This document shows positions 1-11,501 of a stretch of 64,000 nucleotides of DNA, in pieces (the stretch's first letter is position 1; every line of letters begins with the position of its first letter). Position numbers and translations under genes: made by a program. This DNA is from Tilletiopsis washingtonensis. Its lineage: Eukaryota; Basidiomycota; Exobasidiomycetes; Entylomatales. Where the stretch lies: positions 1 through 64,000 of the forward strand of contig NW_020312021.1 of NCBI RefSeq assembly GCF_003144115.1, given 5' to 3'. The notes beneath the pieces were generated by a model. That model worked only from the letters and a program-made list of their open reading frames with translations, searched no databases and was not told the DNA's origin.

Positions 1-95
1 AACCCTAACCCTAACCCTAACCCTAACCCTAACCCTAACCCTAACCCTAACCCTAACCCTAACCCTAACCCTAACCCTAACCCTAACCCTAACCC
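1..95. repeat. Telomere repeat array (AACCCT)n
   Basis: The first 95 bases are about 16 uninterrupted copies of AACCCT, the C-rich strand of the TTAGGG telomere repeat used by most filamentous fungi and basidiomycetes. The array starts at base 1 and stops abruptly where unique sequence begins (after 'aaccc' at 91-95). The G-rich strand runs outward, as expected for the left end of a chromosome, so this is a terminal rather than an interstitial array. Confidence 0.98.
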
Positions 96-620
96 AAAGT
101 TGCAGAGGCCAAACTGTGTCCCATGCCACTCCTTGGCAATGAACTTGTGCCTGGGCAATGATGTTCATGCTGTTATAGGCCTTAGTAATGTGGATGGCAT
201 TGTCTGTCAAGTACGGCAGCTGTGTAGGAGCCAGCTGCAGGCCCTAGAGGTGCGCAAGCTCCTTCTTCTGCAGGCGCTTGGCCTCTGCCTCTGGGACAGC
301 AAGCCTGTCCTTCAGCACCTTCTCCTTCTTCTGGAGCTCTAGGCCCTTGGGATGCAGAGGTGCCGCTGCCCCAGGCGCAGAGAGCCATCTCCTTGTTGCC
401 AATGGCCTGCTCCTTCTCCTTCAGCACAGCCTCCTTCTCCCCCTCTGCGAGCTCCTTGGCCTCCAGCCCTGTCTTTTCCTCCTCCAGTGTGGTGTCCTGG
501 GGGCAGCTACGCAATGTCAGCAGCAGCGCAATGTTGGCAGCTGCGTGACATACAGCAGGCCAGCACAGGACCTCAACTTGCTGCCAAGCAAGGCGCAGCA
601 GCTTGAGCACTGACCGGACG
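96..620 (-). pseudogene. Degenerate subtelomeric coding remnant with Lys/Glu-rich coiled coil
   Basis: The minus strand carries stretches of credible protein in more than one frame. One is a charged heptad-like segment (for example EAKELAEGEKEAVLKEKE, near 410-480). Another, close to the telomere, reads DNAIHITKAYNSMNIIAQ. Codon use here is less GC-extreme than in the genes further in. No single open frame spans the region and no start codon is convincing, so I read it as a decayed subtelomeric gene. I do not recognise the family. Subtelomeric helicase genes are common in fungi, but no helicase motif is visible here. Confidence 0.4.
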
Positions 621-1771
621 GCACATCCGCAGCTGCAGCCGCAGCGAGTCAACAGAAGCTTGCCTCCACCCTCTGCAACGCACGCTGTACTCACTTGTGC
701 GCACCTGAGCCCCTCGTTTGGTGCCGCGCTGCGCTGAGACAAGACGCACAAGGCACGCAGCTGCCAAGTGCTAGGCCCGCTGTTGGCAGCAGAGCGTGGC
801 GCGGCGGTGAGCGGCGGCGTCAAGGTGCAACGTGAGGTGGAGCGGTGGCTGGCAGTAGCGGCAAGGGCAACAGAGACGGTGGCGCGCCTCTTTCTTGCTC
901 TACCTTGTCGCCCAAGGGCAGAGCGGGCTGCATTGTTGCGCAGCCTGGCAACACGCGTCTTGACGCTGGCGTGTCAGACGGCCTTCCAGCGGCGTGTATG
1001 CGCCGTGTGTGCGCCGCTCGAGGACTGCGCGGGAGGCGTCAGAGCGCTCCTCCCAAGACGCTGCCGGCTTCAATCCACACTTGCCCAATTGTGCGCTCCT
1101 CCCGCCGCTCCAGCTGCCGGTGACGCCGCTTGCCCATCCCGCTTGGCCATGGCCACTGCTGCCACCGCTGCGGCACGCTGCTTGAGCGCGGCTCCCGCAA
1201 GCCACGCCCCTGCAGCACGCCGCCGTTGCCAGCTCCCGGCTCCCAGCTCCCAGCCCCGCCTGCTGCTGTCGTCTGCCATCTTATGCCTACTCACCTTGTC
1301 TGCGGCTCAAGCGCAACCGCTGCGACCCAATTTCCGCGCCGCCGTGCCGCAGGCGTTGCCTGACGCGGGACGCTGTGGCGTCAAGCGCTGTGCTGCCGCT
1401 GCGGCGTCGAGGCCTGCACTACCACTACGACATCAAGCGCTGTGCTGCTGCCGCTGCTACCTATTCAGCCGCTGCTGGTCGCGATTGGCGGTCTCGACGC
1501 TGGCGGCGATGCAGCGGCGCGGGTGGTATGCGGTGGAGGTCGGGAGGCAGGGTGCGCTCGCGCGCGCGGGGCCTGCTCCCACGCGCCGCATCACGTGCCG
1601 GTGTTGCGCTGGCTGGTCGCGCCGGGGCTGAGCGCGCGGCGCGCTGTGAATGCGCGCCGCGCGGCATGCGGCGCGCCGGGCCAAAGTTCGCTCGCCGGCG
1701 CCGCGCACGCGCCGCCACCCGTCCACCATCACGATCCCTAACGACACACCCCTCCGCACCGCACGCCCAGC
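621..1771. other. Subtelomeric intergenic region, no supported gene
   Basis: Very GC-rich sequence with overlapping open frames on both strands, all of low-complexity Ala/Arg/Leu/Cys composition and none resembling a known domain. A short imperfect direct repeat (a 16-base 'tcaagcgctgtgctgc' core) occurs at about 1380 and 1432. The last 100 bp must hold the SAR1 promoter and 5' UTR. No TATA-like or other clear element was identified. Confidence 0.5.
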
Positions 1772-2834
1772 ATGTTCATCATCAACTGGTTCTGGGTGCG
1801 TGGCGTGCAGCGCGCCTCCGATCCGCTGCAGCACGTCTGCCGCGGCACACCACTCACACATGCTCTGCAGGACATCCTGGCGCAGCTCGGCCTCGCGCAC
1901 AAGAACGCCAAGATCCTCTTCCTCGGCCTCGACAACGCCGGCAAGACGACGCTGCTGCACATGCTCAAGAACGACCGCCTCGCGACGCTGCAGCCGACGC
2001 TGCACCCGAGTGCGTTGCGCCTTGTGCTGTACCCCTATTAGCGCTAACCCCTCGCAGCGTCCGAGGAGCTCGCCATCGGCCAGGTCAAGTTCACGACGTA
2101 CGACCTCGGCGGCCACCAGCAGGGTGCGTGCGTCGCAGCTAGTCCACACGCTCACCACTCACGCTCTGCCGCACTGGCCCACTCTAGCCCGCCGGCTGTG
2201 GAAGGACTACTTCCCCGAGGTCGACGGCATCGTCTTCCTCGTCGACGCACAGGACCACGAGCGCTTCGGCGAGAGCCGCGCCGAGCTCGACGCGCTGCTC
2301 GCCATCGAGGAGCTCGCGCGGGTGCCGTTCCTGATCCTCGGCAACAAGATTGACGCGCCGGGCGCCGTCAGCGAGGAGGAGCTGCGCAACGCGCTCGGGT
2401 GCTACCAGACGACGGGCAAGGTGAGTGAGCAGAGGGGCAGCGCGGACGACGGGCGACGGTGCTGGCGCGTGTGCGAGCGTCATGGACGGCGGGACGGCCA
2501 GGCGATGTAGTGCTGCTGGCGTGACGCACCGCTCGCACCGCTCGAGGGGCCTGGCTCGATGGCCGGCTCTCCAGTCTGCGCGCTTAGCCTCTGTGCGCCA
2601 TGCTGACGTGCCGCCTCTGCAGGGCAAGGTGCCGCTCAAGGGTGAGCGCCGCAGAGGACCGCCAGCATTGCCCCCACTGACCTTTACCAGACATCCGTCC
2701 GATCGAGGTCTTCATGTGCTCCGTCGTCATGCGCCAGGGCTACGGCGAGGGGTGCGTAGGCCGCCGCGTCTCGCGCCGGCTCCGGCGGCTGACGACTTCT
2801 CCGCAGCTTCCGCTGGATCTCGCAGTACATCTAA
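1772..2834 (+). CDS. SAR1: SAR1, small GTPase of the COPII coat
   Basis: Sar1 is an Arf-family GTPase that recruits Sec23/24 to ER exit sites and starts COPII vesicle budding. Seven exons join to 189 residues, the normal family length: 1772-1795, 1871-2009, 2058-2123, 2188-2420, 2623-2641, 2691-2751, 2807-2834. The N-terminus [16 protein letters not shown] is the Sar1 amphipathic membrane helix. It is followed by the P-loop GLDNAGKT, switch I (QPTLHPTSEEL), DLGGHQ of switch II, NKID for guanine recognition, and the terminal WISQYI. Introns are about 50-200 bp with GTGCGT or GTGAGT donors. It lacks the N-myristoyl Gly of Arfs, as Sar1 proteins do. The start is fixed by the exact family N-terminus. 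This essential gene lies less than 2 kb from the telomere. Confidence 0.97.
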
Positions 2835-3170
2835 GGGCTGGGCGCGCGCCGGGCCGCGCGAGCTGCCGCTTGGCGACCGGCGCATCGGGGACTGCGATGG
2901 AGTGGCGCGCCGGCCGGGCCGGCGAGCTTCGTGCCACAGCGGGGACGGTGCGGGCGCTTGCAGATGCGCGGCAATGCAGCTCGGACACCCAGCTCGGCTG
3001 ATGATGTGTATTACTGCGGCGCGCGATGTGGGTGGGACGATGCGGAAGGATGAAGGGGGGGCGCGGGCGGGTGCTCGTCTAAGCGGGATGGTCATGGAAG
3101 GTCATGAGGGAAAGGCATGGCGTCGATGCGGCGATGGCCAGCGACGACGTCCTAGAAGCTTGCGTGTGCG
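2835..3170. other. Convergent intergenic spacer between SAR1 and the RING gene
   Basis: Both flanking genes end here, SAR1 from the left and the RING E3 gene from the right, so the 336 bp should hold two 3' UTRs and terminators. No additional open frame with recognisable similarity is present. Confidence 0.6.
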
Positions 3171-3426
3171 CTACGCGGCCGCATCGCCCTGGCCGGCTGC
3201 GGCGGCGTTGGGCGCCACGGGCGGCGAGGCGCCGGGGCGCGGCGCACCCGACGTGCGCACTGCCTGTGCGCGGCACAGCGGGCAAGAGTTCTGCGGTGCC
3301 GGGAATCAGCGACTGCGAGTCTCAGCAGACACGATCGACACTCACGCTCGACTTGGTGCACCACTGGTCGACACATGCGCTGCCATCGCGGGGGTCAGCT
3401 AGGATTCACAGAGGAGAGGAGAGGAG

Positions 3427-3467
<41 letters not shown>

Positions 3468-6400
3468 CGCTGCACTCACGTGTGGAAGAGGTGCTTGCAG
3501 CTCAGCAGGCGGCAGTCGTCCGACGCGCTCTCCCAGTCCTCGAGGCAGATGAGGCACTTGACGCTCGTGTTCTCGTGCACGAGATTCTGCGCGGCCAGCG
3601 TGGCGATCTCTGCGGCGCCGCCGTGCACACGCCGGAGCCCGGCGCCGTCGATCTGCGCCTGCGTGACCGTCTGCGGCTCCTTGCGCATCGCCTGCATGCG
3701 CGAGAGAAGCTGTGGCACGGGTCAGCGCGGTGGTCAGACGTCCGCCACTGGCACGCACCTCCATGAGCAGCATCAGATCCTGCGCCGCCTGGTTGAAGGG
3801 CGCCGACAGCAGCGGGTGGTCTCCGCGGTACGCGCCGCCGCTGATGAAGAGGAGGTAGCGCGCGAGGCCCGGGCCCTGCGGGAGGCCGTCCGAGCCGATG
3901 CTGGGCGGCGCGCCGGCCTGAGCCGGTCCAGCCGGCGCCGCTGCGGCACCGGCCTGCTGGCCGTCGGCGGCAGCAGCGTCGTGAGGCGGACGGTTGCGCG
4001 TAAAGAGGCCCGGCGGGCCAGTCTCAGTGGCGCCGAGAGAGCGGACGCCGACGACGATGCAGGGAATGAGACCAGGTGCAGCCGGCTCTGCCGCGCCTTC
4101 GACCGCCGGTGCGCCCGTGGCAGCCGCCGGCGCGCCCGAGACGGCAGCAGCCGAAACGTCGGGAGCACTGGCGCGTCTCGCCATCGGCGGGCGTTGTCCA
4201 GAAGGCGTCGCTGCCGATGCATCGCGTGCACCGGCCCCCAGCGGATCGAAGCGGAAGAGGCGGTAGAACGTGAGCTGGCCGTCCTGCACATCGCCCGCAC
4301 GACGCGTCCTCGTGGCCTCGTCCAGGCCCGCCGCCGCGCTGTCAGGAGCCGGCGAGCCATCTGCCGCCGAACCCGAGGCGGTCGCTGAACCGTCGCCCTC
4401 ATCGCTGCGGCCCACCTCGGCGTCTGCAAGCGCCGAGGCCGCCGCTGGCAGGCCGCGCACGGCGGCGCCGAGGTCTTGGAAGAGATCGAAGATGAACTGC
4501 GCAAGTGTCAGCCACTGCAGCTCTACCTGCCCACACCCAGACTCACGCGCTCCCAGCTGTGCTCGCGGCCCATGACAATGTTGCCCTCGCGCACGCGCTC
4601 GAGCGTGGCGTTCGTGTCGTGGATGCTGCGCAGGCGCGCACCCTCCGCAGAGATCGGGACGGCCACCGAGGGCCGCGGCTGCGTCTGCGTGCGCCGCTGC
4701 GGCTCGGGTCGCTGCCTGCGCGTGCCGTGCAGGCCCGCAGAGACGTCGTGAAGGAGCTGGCCGAGGGCGCCATGAAGCTGCGACGGATCGGCCGGCTGAC
4801 GAAGAGCTGGGCGCTGCTCGGGTACGGGATCGGGCGCGTGTGCCACTCCGCCGGGCGCAGGAGGTGCCGCCCTCGACCCGGACGCCGATCGTGCGAGGCG
4901 CACGCGCTCACTGACCGCGTTCAGCCGCTCTCGCAAGCTGCTAATAGCGCTAGCAGTCGCTGGCGAGCGCGGCGGAGGCGCGATCTCCGAGGATGCGGAG
5001 GACGTGCCCGCAGTTGATGCCTCGGCGCCTGCTGCTTGCGCGCTGTTCGTCTCTCCGCTTGCCGCTTGCGCGCTTCCGGCTTGCTCGCCTTCCACCTCCG
5101 CGCTTGCGGCTGCCGCGGGGGCTGGGCCAGCAGCGGCAGAGCGAGACGCTGCCTCGCGAGAGTTGCCAAAGGCGACCGAGCCGACATTGTCGGCAATCGT
5201 CGTGGCCAGGCTGTCCGGACCGCTCATGAGAGACGCAGCAGTCGCAGCCGCCGCAATGCTGCAGAGGCGGCAGAGCATGTCGGCTTGCTCGGCGATAGTG
5301 GCAGCCTGAGCGTGACCCGGACCGGGCTCGGCGTGCGGCGCCGGCTGCGCGTCAGGCGCTGCCGAGGCCGTAGCGGAAGCAGCAGGCGGCGCAGCTCCAG
5401 CGGAGCGGGCCCGGTCCGGAAGCGTCCGCGAGACGAGGGCGCCCTGCACGATGACACCTGACGAGCATTGAGATGAGCAAAGCACAGACTGAGAAGAGAT
5501 GTCACTCACTCGTGCCGCCAGGGCTCTGCCGCTGGGGTGCAGGAGCCTGGGGAGCAGCTGCTGCAGGCGAAGACGGCGCAGCCTCGCGCTGCATGGGCAC
5601 CCCGCCGGCGGGAACAGCGTTGGCCTGTGGCGCAGTCGGCGCGCGTGTGCCGAGGCCGAGCACATCTCGCAGCAACGCAAAGAGAGTCGAGCTGGGCGTC
5701 GGCAGGCCGTCGGCAGCGTCGAGCGTGGGCACGTCGGGCGCCGGACCGAGGCCCAGCGCGTGGGCCACAGAGGCGCGCTCGTACGCTCGCCACGCTGCCT
5801 GGTTCTGACCGGCCGAGGCGCGCGGACCGGACGCCGACGGCTCCTGCTCACGAGGCGCAGGCGCAGGCGCAGACGCCGCCTCGGCAGCCTCGACTCTCTG
5901 AGCATGCGCCTCGCGCTCAATCGCTGGCGCTTCCAGAGTCGCGTCCTCTGGAGCCGAGTGCGTCTCGTCGATCTGCGGCTCCGGCGAGGCGCGGCTCGCT
6001 TCGGCCTCGCTGTCTGCGACCATCTGTGCCTCCACCTCGCAGCTGTCTGCCATGTCCTCGTCGTCTGCATCGGCAGCGCTGTTGCGCACAGGCTCGGACT
6101 GCTCGGCAGCGCCACTCGAGGACGCCCAGGGCACAATGGATGCGCGGAAGCGGCGGCCCAGGCGACGCAGGCTGCTCGTCGCCGGCTCCGCCGCGCTCGA
6201 CGAAGCAGTCGGGACGAGCGCGCGCAGGCCGAGCGACAGCGACGAGCCGATGCTGATGCGGCGGCGGCGAGCAGGTGGCGGAGCGTCGTTGCGCGCGGCG
6301 TCTTTGCTGCGCGCCTGGCCTTCTCCGTCCGTCTGCGCGGCGGACGCGCGCGAGCTTGAAGTACTGGGACCGGCGTCCATCATGGCCAGCCCGCCGCTGC

Positions 6401-6526
6401 TGCGGCGTCGACGGCGGCTCGAAGGCGGCGCACTGTCCGACGCGCTGCTGTGCGCGCCCTCGGGCCAGTCTCGCGCTCGGGCCGCCGCAGCAGCGTCCGC
6501 CGCGGCTGCCGATGTGGACGGTGCCA
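3171..6526 (-). CDS. RING-type E3 ubiquitin ligase, about 1,016 aa
   Basis: A predicted ubiquitin-protein ligase; substrate and location are unknown. Six exons on the minus strand sum to an open 1,016-residue frame: 6526-5510, 5457-4547, 4496-3759, 3710-3480, 3379-3346, 3290-3171. The long N-terminal two thirds are disordered, rich in Ser, Ala, Pro and Arg. A conserved block before the RING includes LTFYRLFRFDPLGAG, IPCIVVGVRSL and RYLLFISGGAYRGDHPLL. The C-terminal RING starts CLICLEDW, continues CRLLSCKHLFHTACVDQW and ends CPLCRA, with all eight zinc-ligand positions present (C-C-C-H-H-C-C-C). The RING is split by an intron that holds a 38-base poly(C) run on the coding strand. The start is the first ATG in the frame. 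This architecture resembles fungal RING proteins of unassigned function. Confidence 0.85.
3430..3467. repeat. Poly(G)38 homopolymer inside an intron
   Basis: Thirty-eight consecutive G on the plus strand. It sits in the intron (3479-3380 on the minus strand) that interrupts the RING domain, where it reads as poly(C) in the transcript ahead of a pyrimidine-rich stretch and the acceptor. It is the longest homopolymer in the window. True length may vary or be misassembled. Confidence 0.95.
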
Positions 6527-7575
6527 TGGCGGGCAAGATGCGGCCGCACTACTCCTCGCGCGGCACCGGTGTCGCAAACGGCGCTGTCAGTGCAGAGCGC
6601 AGAGACACGCTCGGCGACGCGTGCGTAATCGGCTCGCAGCTGCAGGTGGAGGCGGGCGAGTGCCAGACGCAGATGTGGCCGTGACGGCGCCGCGAGGGGT
6701 GGAGCTGAGCGCTGGACAGTGAGGATTTGGAGAGTGCTGTGCGAGTGCTGTGCAAGCGTGAAGGGACGTGTGCAGGGCGTGGGTGCGTGGCGTGTGGTGG
6801 TGGTTGCTGCGAGACACGCTGCGCCGAGGACACGGCAAGCTCCTGAGCGTGCTGGCACGCGCCGCAGCGCCGCGCCAGCCACGGCGTGGCGCAGCCGCAC
6901 CACCGCGCGCGCGGCGCACGCCGGCTGGTCGCGTGGGCTGCCCTCGCTGCTTTGTCGCCGAGCACTGGGTGCAGCTGCGCTACTTGAGCGAGCAAGTTCT
7001 GCTCAAAATGTGGCCGTCGACGAGAAGGATGCACCTGTACGCCAAACATTGGCCGCAGGTTGAGCAGCTGCACCTGCTATGAAGCTCGGCCGCGGGCTAG
7101 GAGCTCTTGACCCCTGATGAGGGTGTGCAGCAGTGCACAGTTTCCCGTTGCCGCTTCTCTCTACTCCCAGGGCTCTGCGACATCCGTGTCAGCAGCGAGC
7201 ACAAAAGCTAACCCACGGCTGCGATTCTTCCTCATGGCCACGACATACGAAGGTGTAGCTTAGGACTCGTGGGACCAGAGGCAGCTTGCGTGCTGCGCAA
7301 GGCAGATGGCAGCACGGCGCGCGTGTCGGCGGCGGGGACAGGGCGCGCTCCGCTCCGGCATCGGCGACCTGCGAGCGCCGCGGCGGCGTGCCTTGCGTCA
7401 TGCGGCGGTGCGGATCAGCGTGATCCGAGCAGCGGGTGCGGGTGCGGCGGCAGCGCAACCTTCTGACAGGTACCTTCCCGGCCCCCACCACCCCGCACGA
7501 GCTCCTCCGCAACACACCCATCCCTGGGACCCGCCCTGCAGCGTCGACAGCGCGCCCGGCCGGCCGCTCGCATCC
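6527..7575. promoter_or_regulatory. Divergent promoter region between the RING gene and ATM1
   Basis: The two flanking genes point away from this 1,049-bp stretch, so it should contain both promoters. I see only weak open frames on either strand with no domain similarity. No specific regulatory motif can be supported by eye. Confidence 0.5.
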
Positions 7576-10322
7576 ATGCTGCCCCGCATCGCGCTGCGGA
7601 GCGTGCCGCCGCGTGCCGGCGTGCGGCATGCCTCGTCGCTGGCCCTCGCCGGCGTGTTGCCGCAGACAAGGCTGGCCGCCGCAGCCGCGCCGCGCTGCAG
7701 CAGCACTCCGGCCTGGCGCTCGACGCTGCATGCTGCGGCGCCCGCTCACCCGGTGCGCGTCCGGATACCGGCCGTCCGCACCTACCGACACATGGCCCGC
7801 GATGCCGACGATGCCGCGGCGCCAGCACAGCGCACGCCGGCGTCGCGCCCACAGTCGCCGGCGGCAGCAGCCGAGAGCGCTCCACCAGGCGCTGCCAAGC
7901 CTGGGCCTGCAGTGCCTCCCTCGCCCGCCGTGCCGACGCGGCCTGGCGCCGCCGCCGATGTGACAGCGCACGCCGAGCTGTCCGTCAAGGAGCAGCGGGC
8001 CAAGGACTGGTCGATCGTGAAGAAGCTCGTGGGGCACATCTGGCCGCGCGGCGACTCGGGCACAAAGGGGCGAGTCGTGCTGGCGCTGGCGCTGCTGATC
8101 GGCGGCAAGGTGAGCCTGAGTGGAGGGCACGACTAGACGCCAGGCTGACCCGGCCCGCAGCTGCTCAACGTGCAGGTGCCCTTCTTCTTCAAGGGCATCG
8201 TCGACTCGCTCTCGAACGCGGCGAACACGCCGCTCGACTTGAGCAACCCGAACACCGTCTGGGTGGTGGCAGGCGCCAGCATTCTGGGCTGTGAGTGTCC
8301 GAAGCACGGGCTCACCTCTGCCCCCTCGCTGACGATGCGTCCCAGACGGCCTCGCGCGCATCGGAGCGGCCGCCTTCTCTGAGCTGCGCAATGCCGTCTT
8401 TGCCAACGTGGCGCAGCGCTCGATCCGCCGCGTCGCGCGCTCCGTGTTCACGCACCTGCTCTCGCTCGACCTGTCCTGGCACCTGTCGCGGCAGACGGGC
8501 GGCCTGACGCGCGCAATCGACCGCGGCACCAAGGGCATCTCGTTCCTGCTCACGTCGCTCGTCTTCCACATCGTGCCCACGGCGCTCGAGATCAGCCTGG
8601 TGTGCGGCATCCTGAGCTACAAGTGCGGGCCGAGCTTCGCCGCCGTGACGGCCGTCACGATGGCGGCGTACGCGGCCTTCACCATCAAGACGACGAGCTG
8701 GCGCACAAAGTTCCGCAAGGAGGCCAACGAGGCCGACAACCGCGGCGCGAGCACAAGCGTCGACTCGCTGCTCAACTACGAGAGCGTCAAGGTGCGCTTT
8801 GCCGCTGTGTAGTGGCTATGCCCGGCTGACGTGGGCCCGCAGTACTTCAACAACGAGGCCTACGAGATCAGCAAGTACGACAGCGCGCTCAAGGCGTACG
8901 AGAAGTCGAGCGTCAAGGTCGCCACGTCGCTCGCTGCCCTCAACACGGGGCAGAACTTCATCTTCAGCTCGGCGCTGACGGTCATGATGCTGCTCGCCGC
9001 GCAGGGCGTGGTGAATGGTGAGCCCGGCCGCCCTTGGCGAGAGCGCGCAGACTGAGCATGCTCTACAGGCACCATGACCGTCGGCGACCTCGTGCTTGTC
9101 AACCAGCTCGTCTTCCAGCTCAGCCTGCCGCTCAACTTCCTCGGCACCGTCTACCGCGAGCTGCGGCAGAGCCTGATCGACATGGAGACGATGTTCAACC
9201 TCGAGAGCGTGCAGGTCAACGTGGCGGTCAGTGGCGCCCCGCGAGCACCGCCCTTTGCGTCTGTCGGCTGACCCGTACGTGCAGGACAAGCCTGACGCCA
9301 AGCCGCTCGTCGTCGGCGGCGGAGAGATCCGCTTCGAGAACGTCACCTTCGGCTACCACCCGTCGCGGCCCATCTTCAAGGACTGCTCCTTCACCATCCC
9401 CGCCGGGCTCAAGACGGCCATCGTCGGCCCGAGCGGCTGCGGCAAATCGACCGTCTTCCGGCTGCTCTTCCGCTTCTACGAGCCGCAGAGCGGGCGCATC
9501 CTCATCGACGGGCAGGACATCCGCGACGTGACGGTCGAGAGCCTGCGCCGCGCCGTGGGCGTTGTGCCGCAGGACACGGCACTGTTCAACGGCGACATCC
9601 GCGAGAACATCAAGTACGGCAACCTAGCGGCGAGCGACGAGATGGTCGAGGAGGCGGCCAAGCGAGCCAAGGTCGACCGCATCGTGCGCAGCCTGCCCGA
9701 CGGCTATGCCACCAAGGTGGGCGAGCGCGGTCTCATGATCAGCGGCGGCGAGAAGCAGCGCCTCGCCATCGCGCGCCTGTTCCTCAAGAACCCGGACATC
9801 ATCTTCCTGGACGAGGCCGTAAGTCGCGAGGCGTGCTGCATCCCCGCCCCGCTGACCTCTGGCAGACCTCTGCGCTCGACACGTTCACCGAGGCGTCGCT
9901 CATGCGCGACCTCAACGCCTCGCTCCTCGAGACGCAGCGCACCGCCATCCTGGGTGAGTGCGGCCTGCCCACACCGCCCACCGCAGGCCGCACTGACGCC
10001 GACGCCGCGCAGTCGCCCATCGTCTGCGCACCATCTCGGATGCCGACCTCATCATCGTGCTGCGCGACGGCGTCGTCGAGCAGCAGGGCACGCACGACGA
10101 GCTGCTCGCCAAGCCAACCTCGCTCTACGCAGACCTCTGGTCGTCGCAGAGCACAGTCGGTACGTCTCGGCGCATCGCCGCACAGCCGGCACCATCGGCT
10201 CACTCTCCTCCGGCTCACCAGGCATGGGCCACGGCGCAGGGGAGGGCGAGCGGGGCACCGAGCCGACCGCTGCTGCAGAGCCTGCCGCAGAGCCCACTGC
10301 GGGCAAGGCAGGCGCACAATAG
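7576..10322 (+). CDS. ATM1: ATM1, mitochondrial ABC transporter
   Basis: Atm1 is an inner-membrane half-transporter that exports a glutathione-linked sulfur species from the matrix for cytosolic iron-sulfur protein assembly. Nine exons give 770 residues: 7576-8109, 8161-8290, 8346-8791, 8843-9017, 9069-9226, 9285-9818, 9866-9953, 10013-10159, 10222-10322. The first 80 or so residues are Arg/Ser/Ala-rich with almost no acids, a mitochondrial presequence. The six-helix membrane domain follows (from [14 protein letters not shown]), with the Atm1-typical [10 protein letters not shown] and [14 protein letters not shown]. The nucleotide-binding domain has Walker [11 protein letters not shown]-loop VPQDTALFN, signature [14 protein letters not shown], Walker [14 protein letters not shown] and switch AHRLRTI. 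A glutathione synthetase gene lies 15 kb away. Confidence 0.97.
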
Positions 10323-11501
10323 ACATCATGCATCGATTCTGAGCCCCTACTGTCCACCCAGGCCGCACCGCGCTCGTCTAGCCAGCGTGTGCGGGTGTGA
10401 GCACGTTTTAGCTACGTGTCAAACTCACAAAACGCTCTGTGCCGGCCGCAAAGCAGCGGAACATGGGGCACCGACGCAGCTGTTCCCGACGCATGTGGGG
10501 CGTGCGTGTAGCGCAGGCGAGCGACTGATCTGCCTGCGGGCTGACTGGCTGGGCCGCAGCGCGCGCAGTGCCGGAGCGAAAACTACGTGGTGGAGGCCGC
10601 GCTGCGCACATATTTGGCCTGCCAGAGCGCCGTGCGGCGCGCAGAACGCAGCAAGACCGAAATTGCCTCGCACAAGAATGCCGCGCTGGACGTGTAGCGA
10701 GTTCTTATTCTGCATGGTCTTGCATCCGCGTCTAGCTCGCGAGGCAACCGTACAATGCCGCAGTCGATGCGCAAAGAGCTTCTTTGCAGCTGCGCCAGAG
10801 TCAGTGCGGTGGGCGTGCGGAGTCGACTGCGGCCTTGTCAGCACATGCTACACCCCGCAGGTCTGTCGGACCCTTGTACGCCTCCACAGCAGGCATACGT
10901 AGGCTGCGGAGAGGTGAGTCAAGCAGAGTGGCCGAGCGCGCCAGCGGGACCGCGGGACCGCTAGGTAGAGGCCGAGCGCAGAAGCGCGTTTCAGGAGGCT
11001 AGACGTGCACGAGAGAGACGAGCACAGGGAGACGTCCCACAGCGTGCAGAGCGGTGGTACAGGCGTGCCAGCTGAGCGCTGAGCGATGTGACAGACTCTT
11101 GCGAAGGACATGCCGAAGCGAGGCCAAGACGGCAAGACCAGCCGAGACAGGCGCTGATGGCCCGTCTGCAGACTAGAGCAGCGGAACGGGTGCGTACGGA
11201 GCTCTAAGCAAGACGAGCGTGTTCGCGGGGTGAAGCAGTACGTCTGTGGTGATGCAAGAGGCTCTGACGCCTTGGACCGAGGCACAGGCGCTTGATGGGG
11301 CTCCGGGGCTGCTGCGCGGCGCGTGCGGTGGGTGCGTCGCGGCGCCGCGCGGAGTTGACGCGCCGCGCGCGCACAGGCCATGCGGCGGTGCCGGCGCGCC
11401 TCGAATCTTCCTTCACGACACCAACACCGCGCGCGCCGCACAACTCTGCACAGCCACGTCTCCCGCCGCTCAAACCTCGCCCTCTGCTTGAAGCAGCGCT
11501 C
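10323..11501. other. Intergenic region between ATM1 and the phosducin-like gene
   Basis: The 1.18 kb holds the ATM1 3' end and the promoter of the next plus-strand gene. No open frame on either strand shows recognisable similarity. A box-A-like 'gtggccgagcg' at about 10929 lacks a partner B box. Nothing else is supported. Confidence 0.5.

Noticed and set aside
768-1631. Long plus-strand open frame near the telomere
   Set aside because: Cys/Ala/Arg-rich composition typical of random GC-rich sequence; overlapped by equal frames on the other strand; no motif.
10917-10990. tRNA-like A-box (gtggccgagcg)
   Set aside because: No B box (GGTTCGA) at the right distance and no cloverleaf stems.
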